Of a stretch of 6,228 nucleotides of DNA, positions 1 to 5,684 are shown piece after piece. Positions within the stretch are counted from its first letter, which is position 1. Each line of letters begins with the position of its first letter. The stretch comes from an uncultured Candidatus Melainabacteria bacterium. Its GTDB lineage: Bacteria; Cyanobacteriota; Vampirovibrionia; Gastranaerophilales; Gastranaerophilaceae. Made by a program: the position numbers and the translations under genes. Location of the stretch: positions 1 through 6,228 of the forward strand of contig CAMOQI010000062.1 in NCBI GenBank assembly GCA_946622835.1, written 5' to 3'. The notes under the pieces were generated by a model, which saw only the letters and a list, made by a program, of their open reading frames with translations, did not search any database and had not been told where the DNA came from.

Positions 1-83
1 TCACTTAAATTAAAAAATAATTCATCTACGTTATTCTTTTTAAACGAAAAGTCTATGTCTAATTTATCTATATTATTGGTCAT
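1..83 (-). CDS. 5' end of an unrecognised protein (partial, runs off left edge)
   Basis: An open frame begins with ATG at 83 (minus strand) and stays open for 27 codons to the window edge. It encodes MTNNIDKLDI followed by a polar, Asp/Asn/Lys-rich stretch ending DELFFNLS. An AAGGA Shine-Dalgarno at 91-95 lies 7 nt before the ATG, which is why I accept this start. It lies 96 bp downstream of gpmI on the same strand, and I see no terminator hairpin between them, so co-transcription with gpmI is plausible. The visible residues show no signal peptide, membrane segment or family motif, so I assign no function. A chance frame cannot be excluded from 27 codons, although the ribosome site argues against it. 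Confidence 0.6.
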   Translation of the reverse strand, partial: MTNNIDKLDIDFSFKKNNVDELFFNLS

Positions 84-146
84 TTTTAATTCCTTATTTA
101 TTGATCAATGTCAAAATCGTTCAATTCATAATAAAACCTTAAAGAA

Positions 147-186
147 CTTAACGTTTTAACGTCTTAATGTCTTATTAACTTATTTT
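147..186. repeat. Short 8-bp tandem repeat over the gpmI stop
   Basis: Three consecutive 8-bp units read CTTAACGT, TTTAACGT and CTTAATGT (147-170). Two more degenerate units, CTTATTAA and CTTATTTT (171-186), run across the gpmI stop codon at 180-182. The consensus is YTTAAYGT. The function is unknown; it may be slippage-derived low-complexity DNA. Confidence 0.5.
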
Positions 187-1706
187 ATCAATGATTTTCC
201 TGTCATTTCTTTTGGTTGCTCAATTCCCAAAAGTTGGAGAACGGTCGGGGCGATATCGCATAAAGCTCCGCCTTCTCTCAATTTTAAATTGGTGTCGGCG
301 TTGATTAAAACAAACGGAACTTCATTTGTGGTATGTGCAGTTTGAGGTTTTCCTGTTTGTTCATCAACCATAACCTCAGCATTTCCGTGATCTGCGGTCA
401 GCAGCATAACAATATCGTTTCTTTTGCAAGCATCTGCAATGCGTCCGACACATTCATCAACAACTTTGCAAGCTTTTGTTGCAGCTTCCACAACCCCTGT
501 GTGTCCTACCATATCAGGATTTGCAAAGTTTACTAAAATAAATTGATATTTTGGATTATCAATAGCTTTTAATACGTTTTCACAAACTTCAGGCGCGCTC
601 ATCTCAGGCTGCATATCATATGTAGGAACCTTTGGTGACGCAACAAGGACTCTATCTTCGTGAGGTTGAGGCTTATCAATTCCACCGTTAAAGAAAAATG
701 TTACGTGCGCATATTTTTCGGTTTCTGCTGTGCGGAATTGATTGATACCGTTTGCTTCCAAGACATCGCCCAGAATATTTACAAGTTTTTCTTTAGGAAA
801 AGCAACAGGATAAGTGAAAGTTGCCTCATAGCTTGTCATTGTGGTATATAAAATGTTTTTCAAAACTTTTTTTCTGTTAAATCCGTCAAAGTCTGCAAAA
901 TTCATTGCTTTTGTTATCTCGCGGGCTCTGTCAGGGCGGTAATTAAAGAATATTATTGAATCATTATCATGAATGCGAGAATCCTCTCCGCCAACAACTG
1001 TCGGTAAAACAAATTCATCGGTTTCACCTTTTGCGTAAGAGGCTTTAATTCCTTCGATTGCACTTGATGCGTGTTGCCCTTCGCCTAATAATAGTGCGTT
1101 ATAACCTTTCTCAACCCTTTCCCAACGGTTATCGCGATCCATTATGTAATAACGGCCGATAACTGTTGCAACGGGCGGTAAATTATATTTTTTAAGTTCA
1201 TCTTCAACAATTTGAACGTACTCACAAGCACTTGCCGGAGGGGTATCACGACCATCTAAAAATGCGTGAACATAAACTTTTTTCAAACCGTTATCCGCTG
1301 CCATTTTTATTAAAGCCAGTAAATGATCCAAAGATGAATGGACCCCGCCGGTTGAAACAAGTCCGTACAAATGCAAAGAAGAATTATTTTTCTTTGCATG
1401 TTCAATTGCCGCTAAAAATCTTTCATTTTTGAAAAAACTGCCGTCTTTTATTGCGTTATTAATCTTTGATAAATCTTGATAAACAATGCGGCCTGCACCC
1501 AAATTCAGGTGTCCTACTTCACTGTTGCCCATTTGACCTGCGGGAAGTCCTACGTTTTCACCATCGGCTTTTATATGTATAAATTTTTCTTCTTGTTCCA
1601 ATTTTGGTATATTTACCGGATTTGCCAGTTTTGTCGCATCATATTTATCAGGACCTGTTGAAATCCCCCATCCATCCATAATGCAAAGCAATACTCTTTT
1701 TGCCAT
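180..1706 (-). CDS. gpmI: 2,3-bisphosphoglycerate-independent phosphoglycerate mutase
   Basis: This enzyme interconverts 3-phosphoglycerate and 2-phosphoglycerate in glycolysis/gluconeogenesis through a phosphoserine intermediate and two metal ions (typically Mn), in the cytoplasm. The 508-residue product is normal full length for the family. Visible motifs run in order. MDGWG carries the metal ligand D11. QMGNSEVGH carries the catalytic serine S62. DGRDTPP lies near 150, GRYYIMDRDNRWERV near 183-197 and NYRPDRAREI near 255. NPDMVGHTG supplies D398 and H402, TADHGNAE supplies D439 and H440, and TAHTTNEVP supplies H458. All seven expected active-site residues are therefore present. The phosphatase-like metal domain is split around the inserted transferase domain, as usual. 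The start is ATG at 1706 with AAGGG 7 nt upstream. A promoter candidate lies at 1744-1772. It is unrelated to the BPG-dependent enzyme (GpmA). The identification is secure. Confidence 0.98.
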   Translation of the reverse strand: MAKRVLLCIMDGWGISTGPDKYDATKLANPVNIPKLEQEEKFIHIKADGENVGLPAGQMGNSEVGHLNLGAGRIVYQDLSKINNAIKDGSFFKNERFLAAIEHAKKNNSSLHLYGLVSTGGVHSSLDHLLALIKMAADNGLKKVYVHAFLDGRDTPPASACEYVQIVEDELKKYNLPPVATVIGRYYIMDRDNRWERVEKGYNALLLGEGQHASSAIEGIKASYAKGETDEFVLPTVVGGEDSRIHDNDSIIFFNYRPDRAREITKAMNFADFDGFNRKKVLKNILYTTMTSYEATFTYPVAFPKEKLVNILGDVLEANGINQFRTAETEKYAHVTFFFNGGIDKPQPHEDRVLVASPKVPTYDMQPEMSAPEVCENVLKAIDNPKYQFILVNFANPDMVGHTGVVEAATKACKVVDECVGRIADACKRNDIVMLLTADHGNAEVMVDEQTGKPQTAHTTNEVPFVLINADTNLKLREGGALCDIAPTVLQLLGIEQPKEMTGKSLIK

Positions 1707-1743
1707 TTCTTATCCCTTCTTTCTTATTATTAATCTTAGATTA

Positions 1744-1772
1744 AGTGTATCAAGAACATATTCTAAATTCAA
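1744..1772 (-). promoter_or_regulatory. Candidate sigma70-type promoter of gpmI
   Basis: Read on the minus strand, TTGAAT (1767-1772) is followed by a 17-bp spacer and TACACT (1744-1749). Each box matches the consensus at 4 of 6 positions. Transcription would start near 1736, giving a leader of about 30 nt that includes the gpmI ribosome site. Prediction from sequence only. Confidence 0.4.
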
Positions 1773-1782
1773 TGGGTCTTTT

Positions 1783-1961
1783 GCATAACAGGGCAGGGGG
1801 AAAAATATTATGCTTGGCAAATGCAGCGTTTGTTAAACCGTGCGATTGCGACGGGGGTAAATATTTTACGTCATACCCCACCCGCATTTGCACGGCTCAT
1901 AAAATTCGCCTGCAACTGCTCCCTCCCCTATTCTTTAGGGGAGGGCAATAATATTTACCCC
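1783..1961. repeat. GC-rich block of nested and overlapping inverted repeats
   Basis: Several exact complementary pairs occur. GCATAA 1783-1788 pairs with TTATGC 1808-1813. GCAAATGC 1817-1824 pairs with GCATTTGC 1884-1891. CCGTGC 1838-1843 pairs with GCACGG 1890-1895, and it encloses GGGGTA 1854-1859 paired with TACCCC 1874-1879. The longest is GGGGTAAATATT 1854-1865, which pairs perfectly over 12 bp with 1950-1961. Some of these pairings are mutually exclusive. This may be a mosaic of small repeat elements or a structured RNA; I do not recognise a known family. Confidence 0.5.
1921..1945. repeat. Perfect 10-bp stem hairpin (CCCTCCCCTA arms)
   Basis: CCCTCCCCTA (1921-1930) and its exact complement TAGGGGAGGG (1936-1945) flank a 5-nt loop. 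It has no T-run on either side and does not adjoin a gene end, so it is more likely a repeat element than a terminator. Confidence 0.65.
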
Positions 1962-1980
1962 TACCCCGCGGAGTAGTTAT

Positions 1981-2012
1981 GTAGGGTGGGCAAAAGCGTA
2001 AGTGTGCCCACC
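1981..2012 (+). repeat. REP-like hairpin with GTAG foot
   Basis: GTAG (1981-1984) is followed directly by GGTGGGCA (1985-1992). A 12-nt loop and the exact complement TGCCCACC (2005-2012) follow. A GTAG/GGAG tetranucleotide next to a hairpin is the hallmark of REP sequences mobilised by RAYT transposases. GGTGGGC...GCCCACC repeats of this type are, to my knowledge, common in cyanobacterial and related genomes. No transposase gene is visible in the window. Confidence 0.55.
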
Positions 2013-2021
2013 AATTTAAAT

Positions 2022-2052
2022 TTGTAGGTTGGGCTTTCAGCCCAACCTACAA
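2022..2052. repeat. REP-like perfect hairpin, 14-bp stem, 3-nt loop
   Basis: The left arm (2022-2035, TTGTAGGTTGGGCT) and right arm (2039-2052, AGCCCAACCTACAA) are perfectly complementary around a TTC loop. The GTAGGTTGGGC core resembles the neighbouring GTAGGGTGGGC hairpin. The two are separated by a short palindrome AATTTAAATT (2013-2022), suggesting a paired REP arrangement. Confidence 0.65.
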
Positions 2053-2159
2053 GCTGCCCGTTTAATTGAAGAAGGCAAGATGAATTATTAGATGTAAGCT
2101 TTTCCCATCATTAAAAAGGGCTAAACTTGAAAAACCTAATCTTCGTATTGCGAAAATAC

Positions 2160-2264
2160 ACCCATTTCGCATTAAACGCCAACGCTCACACTTACAACGA
2201 AAACTCAACGTTTCCGTTGATGCGTGTTCGTCTCTCGCTCCGCTCGTGGCTCTGCGAAATGGGT
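2160..2264. repeat. 105-bp MITE-like element with 12-bp terminal inverted repeats
   Basis: ACCCATTTCGCA (2160-2171) and its exact complement TGCGAAATGGGT (2253-2264) bound the element. Inside is a second hairpin: TCAACG (2205-2210), loop TTTC, CGTTGA (2215-2220). It is extended outward by ACGAA 2197-2201 paired with TTCGT 2227-2231. The right half holds a CTCGCTCCGCTCG-type sequence. No coding capacity and no clear target duplication are seen. The right terminus directly abuts the T-tract side of the terminator at 2265-2292. Confidence 0.55.
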
Positions 2265-2292
2265 AAAAAAAAAGCTTCTTTAATAGAAGCTT
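2265..2292 (-). terminator. Likely Rho-independent terminator of pheA
   Basis: Read on the minus strand, AAGCTTCT pairs with AGAAGCTT in an 8-bp perfect stem (2285-2292 with 2272-2279) around a 5-nt loop. The 3' arm runs directly into a run of nine T residues (2273-2265). It lies 187 nt after the pheA stop with no gene in between, so it most likely ends the pheA transcript. The stem is AT-rich, so its strength is uncertain. Confidence 0.6.
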
Positions 2293-2328
2293 CCTTGGAA
2301 TTTGTTATAATTCCTCGTGTAAAAGATT

Positions 2329-2354
2329 AGTAGGTAGAAAGTAGAAGGTAGTAG
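2329..2354. repeat. Imperfect GTAG/GTAGAA tandem stretch
   Basis: The sequence AGTAGGTAGAAAGTAGAAGGTAGTAG-type repeats GTAG five times within 26 bp with short A/G spacers. It is low-complexity; its function is unknown. Confidence 0.4.
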
Positions 2355-2381
2355 TTATATATAAAATTGATTTATATATCC

Positions 2382-2417
2382 TTTGTATATATTTAAAAAG
2401 TATTTTTTATATACAAA
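2382..2417. repeat. AT-rich 10-bp inverted repeat
   Basis: TTTGTATATA (2382-2391) and its exact complement TATATACAAA (2408-2417) flank a 16-nt A/T loop, in the 3' region of pheA. Because it is almost pure A/T, chance is a realistic explanation. Confidence 0.35.
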
Positions 2418-2479
2418 ATTGCCCTAAGGTATAATTATTGTTACATATATTTACAATAAACCTTAAAAATAGCCGTTTT

Positions 2480-3334
2480 CTACGCTGATTTATATGAACC
2501 TAAATATCTTAAAAACGAGGTTTTCGGTCTGATTTCATCTATTGTTTTTATTAGTTGAGTTGTTTTAATATGACCGTCGATGTTTACGATGAATATATAT
2601 TCATTCATGTGAGTTTTTGAGGGGTATGATGAAATGTGGGTCATATTTATGTTGTTTTCTAAAAAGACTTTCAAAATTTGAAGAAGGGCTCCGGGGGTGT
2701 TATTTGTTCGGAAAGCAACGGTTGTTTTATCTTTTCCGGTGGGTTCTGTTTCGACATCTCCTATTAAAATATAACGGGTTTGGTTATGTTTATCATCATG
2801 GATATTTTCTTTTAAAATATTTAACATACAATTTTGGGCGATTTTTCGGTTGCCTATGCAAGCGTATGTTAAATTGTGATTATTTAATTCGTGTGCAGCA
2901 TCCAGCATAGACGGAGATTCTATTATATTCAGATTTCTTGGCATTTCGGATTTTATAAATTCTCCGCATTTGCCAAGGAGTCTTGGGGGTGCGATTAATC
3001 CTGTAATACTGTAAAATTCGGTGGTTTTGGATAATAAACAGTATTCAATCGGCATAATTATTTCGGAAATTATGCGTAAATTCGGATTGGCAGATAGCAT
3101 AATACTGTCAATAGATTCTCTTATAGAACCGTCAATGGTGTTTTCTACAGGCAAAACTCCGACAGTATCGGCACTGTTTGCGCTGACATAGTCTACAACC
3201 TGTTTTATTGTGGAAAGGGGTATTGAGTTACAATTAAGTTCATAACTTCTGCAATATTCGTCTTTTGCCATTTCCGAAAACGAATTTACAGGCTCTAAAT
3301 ATGCAATATTATTGATTGTTTCAAAACCTTTCAC
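2480..3334 (-). CDS. pheA: Prephenate dehydratase with C-terminal ACT domain
   Basis: The enzyme converts prephenate to phenylpyruvate with loss of CO2 and water, the committed step to phenylalanine, in the cytoplasm. The 284-residue length fits the monofunctional family; no chorismate mutase domain is fused. The catalytic domain (about 10-192) shows the family motifs in divergent form: YLEPVNSFS at 12-20 (usually YLGPEGTFS), GVLPVENTIDGSI at 59-71, and the catalytic NQTRYILIG at 184-192 (TRF-type motif, T186). The ACT domain (about 204-280) has NTPGALLQILKVF at 212-224 and NINMTHISSYPSK at 228-240. The usual ESRP in the latter motif is SSYP, and the usual HPQA loop is replaced around APPR (115-118). 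Both changes are odd. The start codon is GTG, chosen because GGAGG lies 6 nt upstream at 3341-3345. It is transcribed alone, divergently from the 692-residue gene. Confidence 0.93.
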   Translation of the reverse strand: MKGFETINNIAYLEPVNSFSEMAKDEYCRSYELNCNSIPLSTIKQVVDYVSANSADTVGVLPVENTIDGSIRESIDSIMLSANPNLRIISEIIMPIEYCLLSKTTEFYSITGLIAPPRLLGKCGEFIKSEMPRNLNIIESPSMLDAAHELNNHNLTYACIGNRKIAQNCMLNILKENIHDDKHNQTRYILIGDVETEPTGKDKTTVAFRTNNTPGALLQILKVFLENNINMTHISSYPSKTHMNEYIFIVNIDGHIKTTQLIKTIDEIRPKTSFLRYLGSYKSA

Positions 3335-3340
3335 TTTTTA

Positions 3341-3357
3341 CCTCCACTTACATTATA
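3341..3357 (-). promoter_or_regulatory. pheA -10 box TATAAT with adjoining Shine-Dalgarno
   Basis: On the minus strand a perfect TATAAT (3352-3357) sits only 17 nt before the GTG start, and GGAGG occupies 3341-3345. A start site near 3345 would leave a leader of about 11 nt, just enough for the ribosome site. I see no convincing -35 box. The same TTTTGTG...TATAATGT context recurs before the DUF1858 gene. Confidence 0.45.
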
Positions 3358-3419
3358 CACAAAATATACAGTTTGAGCTTATTGTTTGTAAAACCTTAAA
3401 AAATGAATTGTTACAGAAA

Positions 3420-3428
3420 TGTTATAAT
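3420..3428 (+). promoter_or_regulatory. Extended -10 element (TGTTATAAT)
   Basis: TG-T-TATAAT on the plus strand matches the extended -10 pattern exactly. It could be a second, upstream start for the 692-residue gene. No good -35 lies 17 bp upstream, which an extended -10 does not strictly need. Confidence 0.35.
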
Positions 3429-3441
3429 TGTAGTAAAAAGC

Positions 3442-3470
3442 TTGCTAAAAATTTTCTGATTAAGTATAAT
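3442..3470 (+). promoter_or_regulatory. Best promoter candidate for the 692-residue gene
   Basis: TTGCTA (3442-3447) is followed by a 17-bp spacer and a perfect TATAAT (3465-3470). Transcription would begin near 3477 and leave an untranslated leader of about 120 nt before the ATG at 3599. A short GTACAC/GTGTAC inverted pair (3473-3478, 3494-3499) lies at the start of that leader. Confidence 0.5.
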
Positions 3471-3598
3471 AAGTACACTTGTTTTAAAAATTTGTGTACA
3501 GAATGTTAAAATTTTGAAACATTAATCGAAAAAATGGCAATTCAGAAAGGTTTGTTGTTTTTTCTACAATATAGAAGGTTCAAAAATCAGTAGGGATT

Positions 3599-5677
3599 AT
3601 GTCTGTAAAACCAATCATACCAAGTATAGAAGATAATAATGCACAAAAACCAAAGGTTAATTATCAACCCCGAGCTGTTGTGCATCCTATACAGAGCATG
3701 CCTCACAAGCCCGATGAAGTATCATTTACGGGTGCGGGTGCAGGAGCGAATCCGATTGTCGGACTTATGGATTTTATTGAACAGGGTGGTTATGCCGCGT
3801 CTTTCATTATTCAGGATGGGCTTGGTTTTATTGCTCCTCGTGTTGGGAAAGGTCTGTTGCGCGGAAGTTTAAAAACTGATCAAAACGGACAACCGGTTTT
3901 AGATGAAAACGGCAACCAAAAACGTGAATTGAATTGGCAATTGGCAAGAAAAGAATTTTTGCGCGAAATTATTACAGGTCCCAGTGCTTTTTTAATCCCG
4001 CTTGCTATGTTTGCGGGTATTAAAAAATGGTTTGGCGCAGGTAATAATGTCAAATTAAATTATATAAACGGTTTTGAGGAACCTTTTACTCAATTTGCAA
4101 AAGCAAATGCAGGAGCGCTTTCTAATGGTTCTGAGTTAAACAAGGTATCTTTTTATAAAAATGTTTATGAAAATGTGATTGAAAAAAGTATAAATGCTCA
4201 TTTACCGAAAGAGGAAAGACTTTCTGCGCAAGAAGTTGGTAAATATGCCGAAAAATTCGCAACCCGCCAAAATGAAATTGAAAATGTCATGGCGGATAAG
4301 AACATTAAAGGTAAAAAAGCAAAGGCAGCCGCAATAGGAAAACTAGAAGGCGGTACCGTTGAAGATATGTTTATGCGGCTTAAAAAAGAAAAAATCGGCG
4401 GTGCTGTTAACGAGCTTGCCGTTGAGTTTGATACATCGAAAGGTGTTAAAGGCGGCAGCCTTTCCGAACTTTCAAAAGCATTGCATGATTATTTTGATGA
4501 TGCTGTAAATAGTGTTAAAAAATCCGTAAAAGATAATTTTTCTGCTGAAAATATAGAAAAAGGTGTAAAAGAATTTACCAACAGAAGAATGGGTTCTCGG
4601 ATTTTGACCAATCTTGGAGTTTTTGGGGCTATTGCTTGGTTCTATACTCAAATACCTAAGATGTATAATGCGGGAATAAAAGGCAATCCTGCTTTAAAAG
4701 GAACAACCGTGAATGAAGATAAAGCCCCAAATAGCGAAGCGGCGGCAAGTAAAGATGTTACATTTACGGGCGGTTTTGGAAAAGGTCTTGAAAAAGCAGG
4801 AAAAATAATCTTTGACAATTCTAAATTGAAAACAGTTTCTGATATATTTGAATTTGACGGAAATGTAATTTCCGGAGCTGCAATGCCGGTATTGTTATTT
4901 GGTTTTTGTATTCCGCCAAGGCTTCAAAAAGCACAAGATAAATATGATTATGGTGAAATCGTGTTCCGTGATATGACAAGTTTCACAGCGTTGTTGTTTG
5001 GTGCAAAAGCTTTAGCAAGATTATTCTCAGACGGATTTACAAAACTCACAGGTCTTGCCTTGAACAAAAAAGATATGACCGATAGAAATATATTCCAAAA
5101 AGTTATAGATTATTTGAATCCTTTGGATAAGCGCCACAGCGTATTAACTTCACAGCAATTAACGTCTAAATATACAAATATAAAAGAATATAAAAACGGT
5201 GCAATCGGATTTATGGACTTCTTGGAAGAAAGCGGCGGAAATGTTAAAAAAGCTCTTGCTCAAGATAAAAATGTTAAATCAGTTGTTGAAGAAATGCTGA
5301 AAAAATATTCTATAAGTGATTCATATAAAAATGCATCTTTAACAGATGTGAAAGATGCAATAAAAGAAGCAATGAAAGATTCTGATCAAACATTGATTAA
5401 CAAATTCTATGATTTATTTAAAGGTAATAATAAATTATTAAGCAAAGCAAAAACATATAACAGTACATTTGGATTCGTTTCAACATTACTTCTTGTCCCT
5501 GCACTTATTATCTGGATTGCAAATAAATGCGAAAACATGACTAAGAAGAAAGCAGAACAAGATATGGCAGCTGCAGAAGCGGAAAAAGCACAATTAGCAG
5601 CTCAACACCTTGCAAGACGCGGACAGTTGGCAGGTCAAATTCCGACAATGGCAGGTTTCTTAGGTAAAAATGTTTAA
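3599..5677 (+). CDS. Large membrane-associated protein of unknown function with two FTG-led modules
   Basis: I do not recognise a named family. The 692-residue product has no signal peptide. Residues 1-40 are Pro/Asn/Gln-rich and probably disordered. An E-V-S-F-T-G motif follows at 40-45 and recurs as D-V-T-F-T-G at 386-391. Hydrophobic segments lie at about 129-141 (FLIPLAMFAGI), 335-349, 427-439 (PVLLFGFCIPP), 462-476 and 623-642 (the clearest membrane helix, containing LLLVPALIIWIA). Between them are Lys/Glu-rich helical stretches. The last 50 residues are an Ala/Glu/Gln-rich likely coiled coil ending GQIPTMAGFLGKNV. Only two cysteines are present (437, 644). The two halves appear related (see findings). 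The start is ATG at 3599; the Shine-Dalgarno is weak (AGGG, 3 nt away), but an in-frame stop at 3572-3574 excludes an upstream start. It is monocistronic, with palindromes immediately downstream. Confidence 0.93.
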   Translation: MSVKPIIPSIEDNNAQKPKVNYQPRAVVHPIQSMPHKPDEVSFTGAGAGANPIVGLMDFIEQGGYAASFIIQDGLGFIAPRVGKGLLRGSLKTDQNGQPVLDENGNQKRELNWQLARKEFLREIITGPSAFLIPLAMFAGIKKWFGAGNNVKLNYINGFEEPFTQFAKANAGALSNGSELNKVSFYKNVYENVIEKSINAHLPKEERLSAQEVGKYAEKFATRQNEIENVMADKNIKGKKAKAAAIGKLEGGTVEDMFMRLKKEKIGGAVNELAVEFDTSKGVKGGSLSELSKALHDYFDDAVNSVKKSVKDNFSAENIEKGVKEFTNRRMGSRILTNLGVFGAIAWFYTQIPKMYNAGIKGNPALKGTTVNEDKAPNSEAAASKDVTFTGGFGKGLEKAGKIIFDNSKLKTVSDIFEFDGNVISGAAMPVLLFGFCIPPRLQKAQDKYDYGEIVFRDMTSFTALLFGAKALARLFSDGFTKLTGLALNKKDMTDRNIFQKVIDYLNPLDKRHSVLTSQQLTSKYTNIKEYKNGAIGFMDFLEESGGNVKKALAQDKNVKSVVEEMLKKYSISDSYKNASLTDVKDAIKEAMKDSDQTLINKFYDLFKGNNKLLSKAKTYNSTFGFVSTLLLVPALIIWIANKCENMTKKKAEQDMAAAEAEKAQLAAQHLARRGQLAGQIPTMAGFLGKNV

Positions 5678-5684
5678 TATTAAA

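Larger units (their letters stand above)
1707..2479. other. 773-bp gene-free intergenic region rich in inverted repeats
   Basis: I find no credible coding sequence between pheA and gpmI. The short open frames here lack ribosome sites and overlap palindromes. The stretch 1760-2060 is visibly more GC-rich than its surroundings and than the genes. It contains several independent hairpins, listed separately. The part nearest pheA (2330-2479) is AT-rich. The region has the appearance of a landing zone for small non-coding repeats between two independently transcribed genes. Confidence 0.7.

Noticed and set aside
86..114. TTGACA (minus strand, 109-114) as promoter of the left-edge gene
   Set aside because: At 17-bp spacing the -10 would be AATTAA, overlapping the ribosome site and almost touching the start codon.
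1745..1951. Plus-strand open frame of 68 codons in the gpmI-pheA intergenic region
   Set aside because: It overlaps the gpmI promoter and several palindromes, has no ribosome site, and its Cys/Pro-rich composition looks like translated repeat DNA.
1783..2264. CRISPR array
   Set aside because: The repeats are inverted hairpins of different sequence, not regularly spaced direct repeats, and no cas genes are present.
2127..2330. Plus-strand open frame of 67 codons
   Set aside because: It runs through the 105-bp inverted-repeat element and the terminator, has no ribosome site and no recognisable protein features.
2617..2910. 97-codon plus-strand frame opposite pheA
   Set aside because: It is a shadow of pheA; the Cys/Phe/Tyr/Leu-rich product is typical of an antisense frame.
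3471..3598. Riboswitch or T-box in the leader of the 692-residue gene
   Set aside because: No conserved T-box, aptamer core or terminator/antiterminator pair is recognisable; only a short 6-bp stem is seen.
3639..3872. 77-codon plus-strand frame inside the membrane protein gene
   Set aside because: It is out-of-frame shadow coding within a long, well-formed gene.
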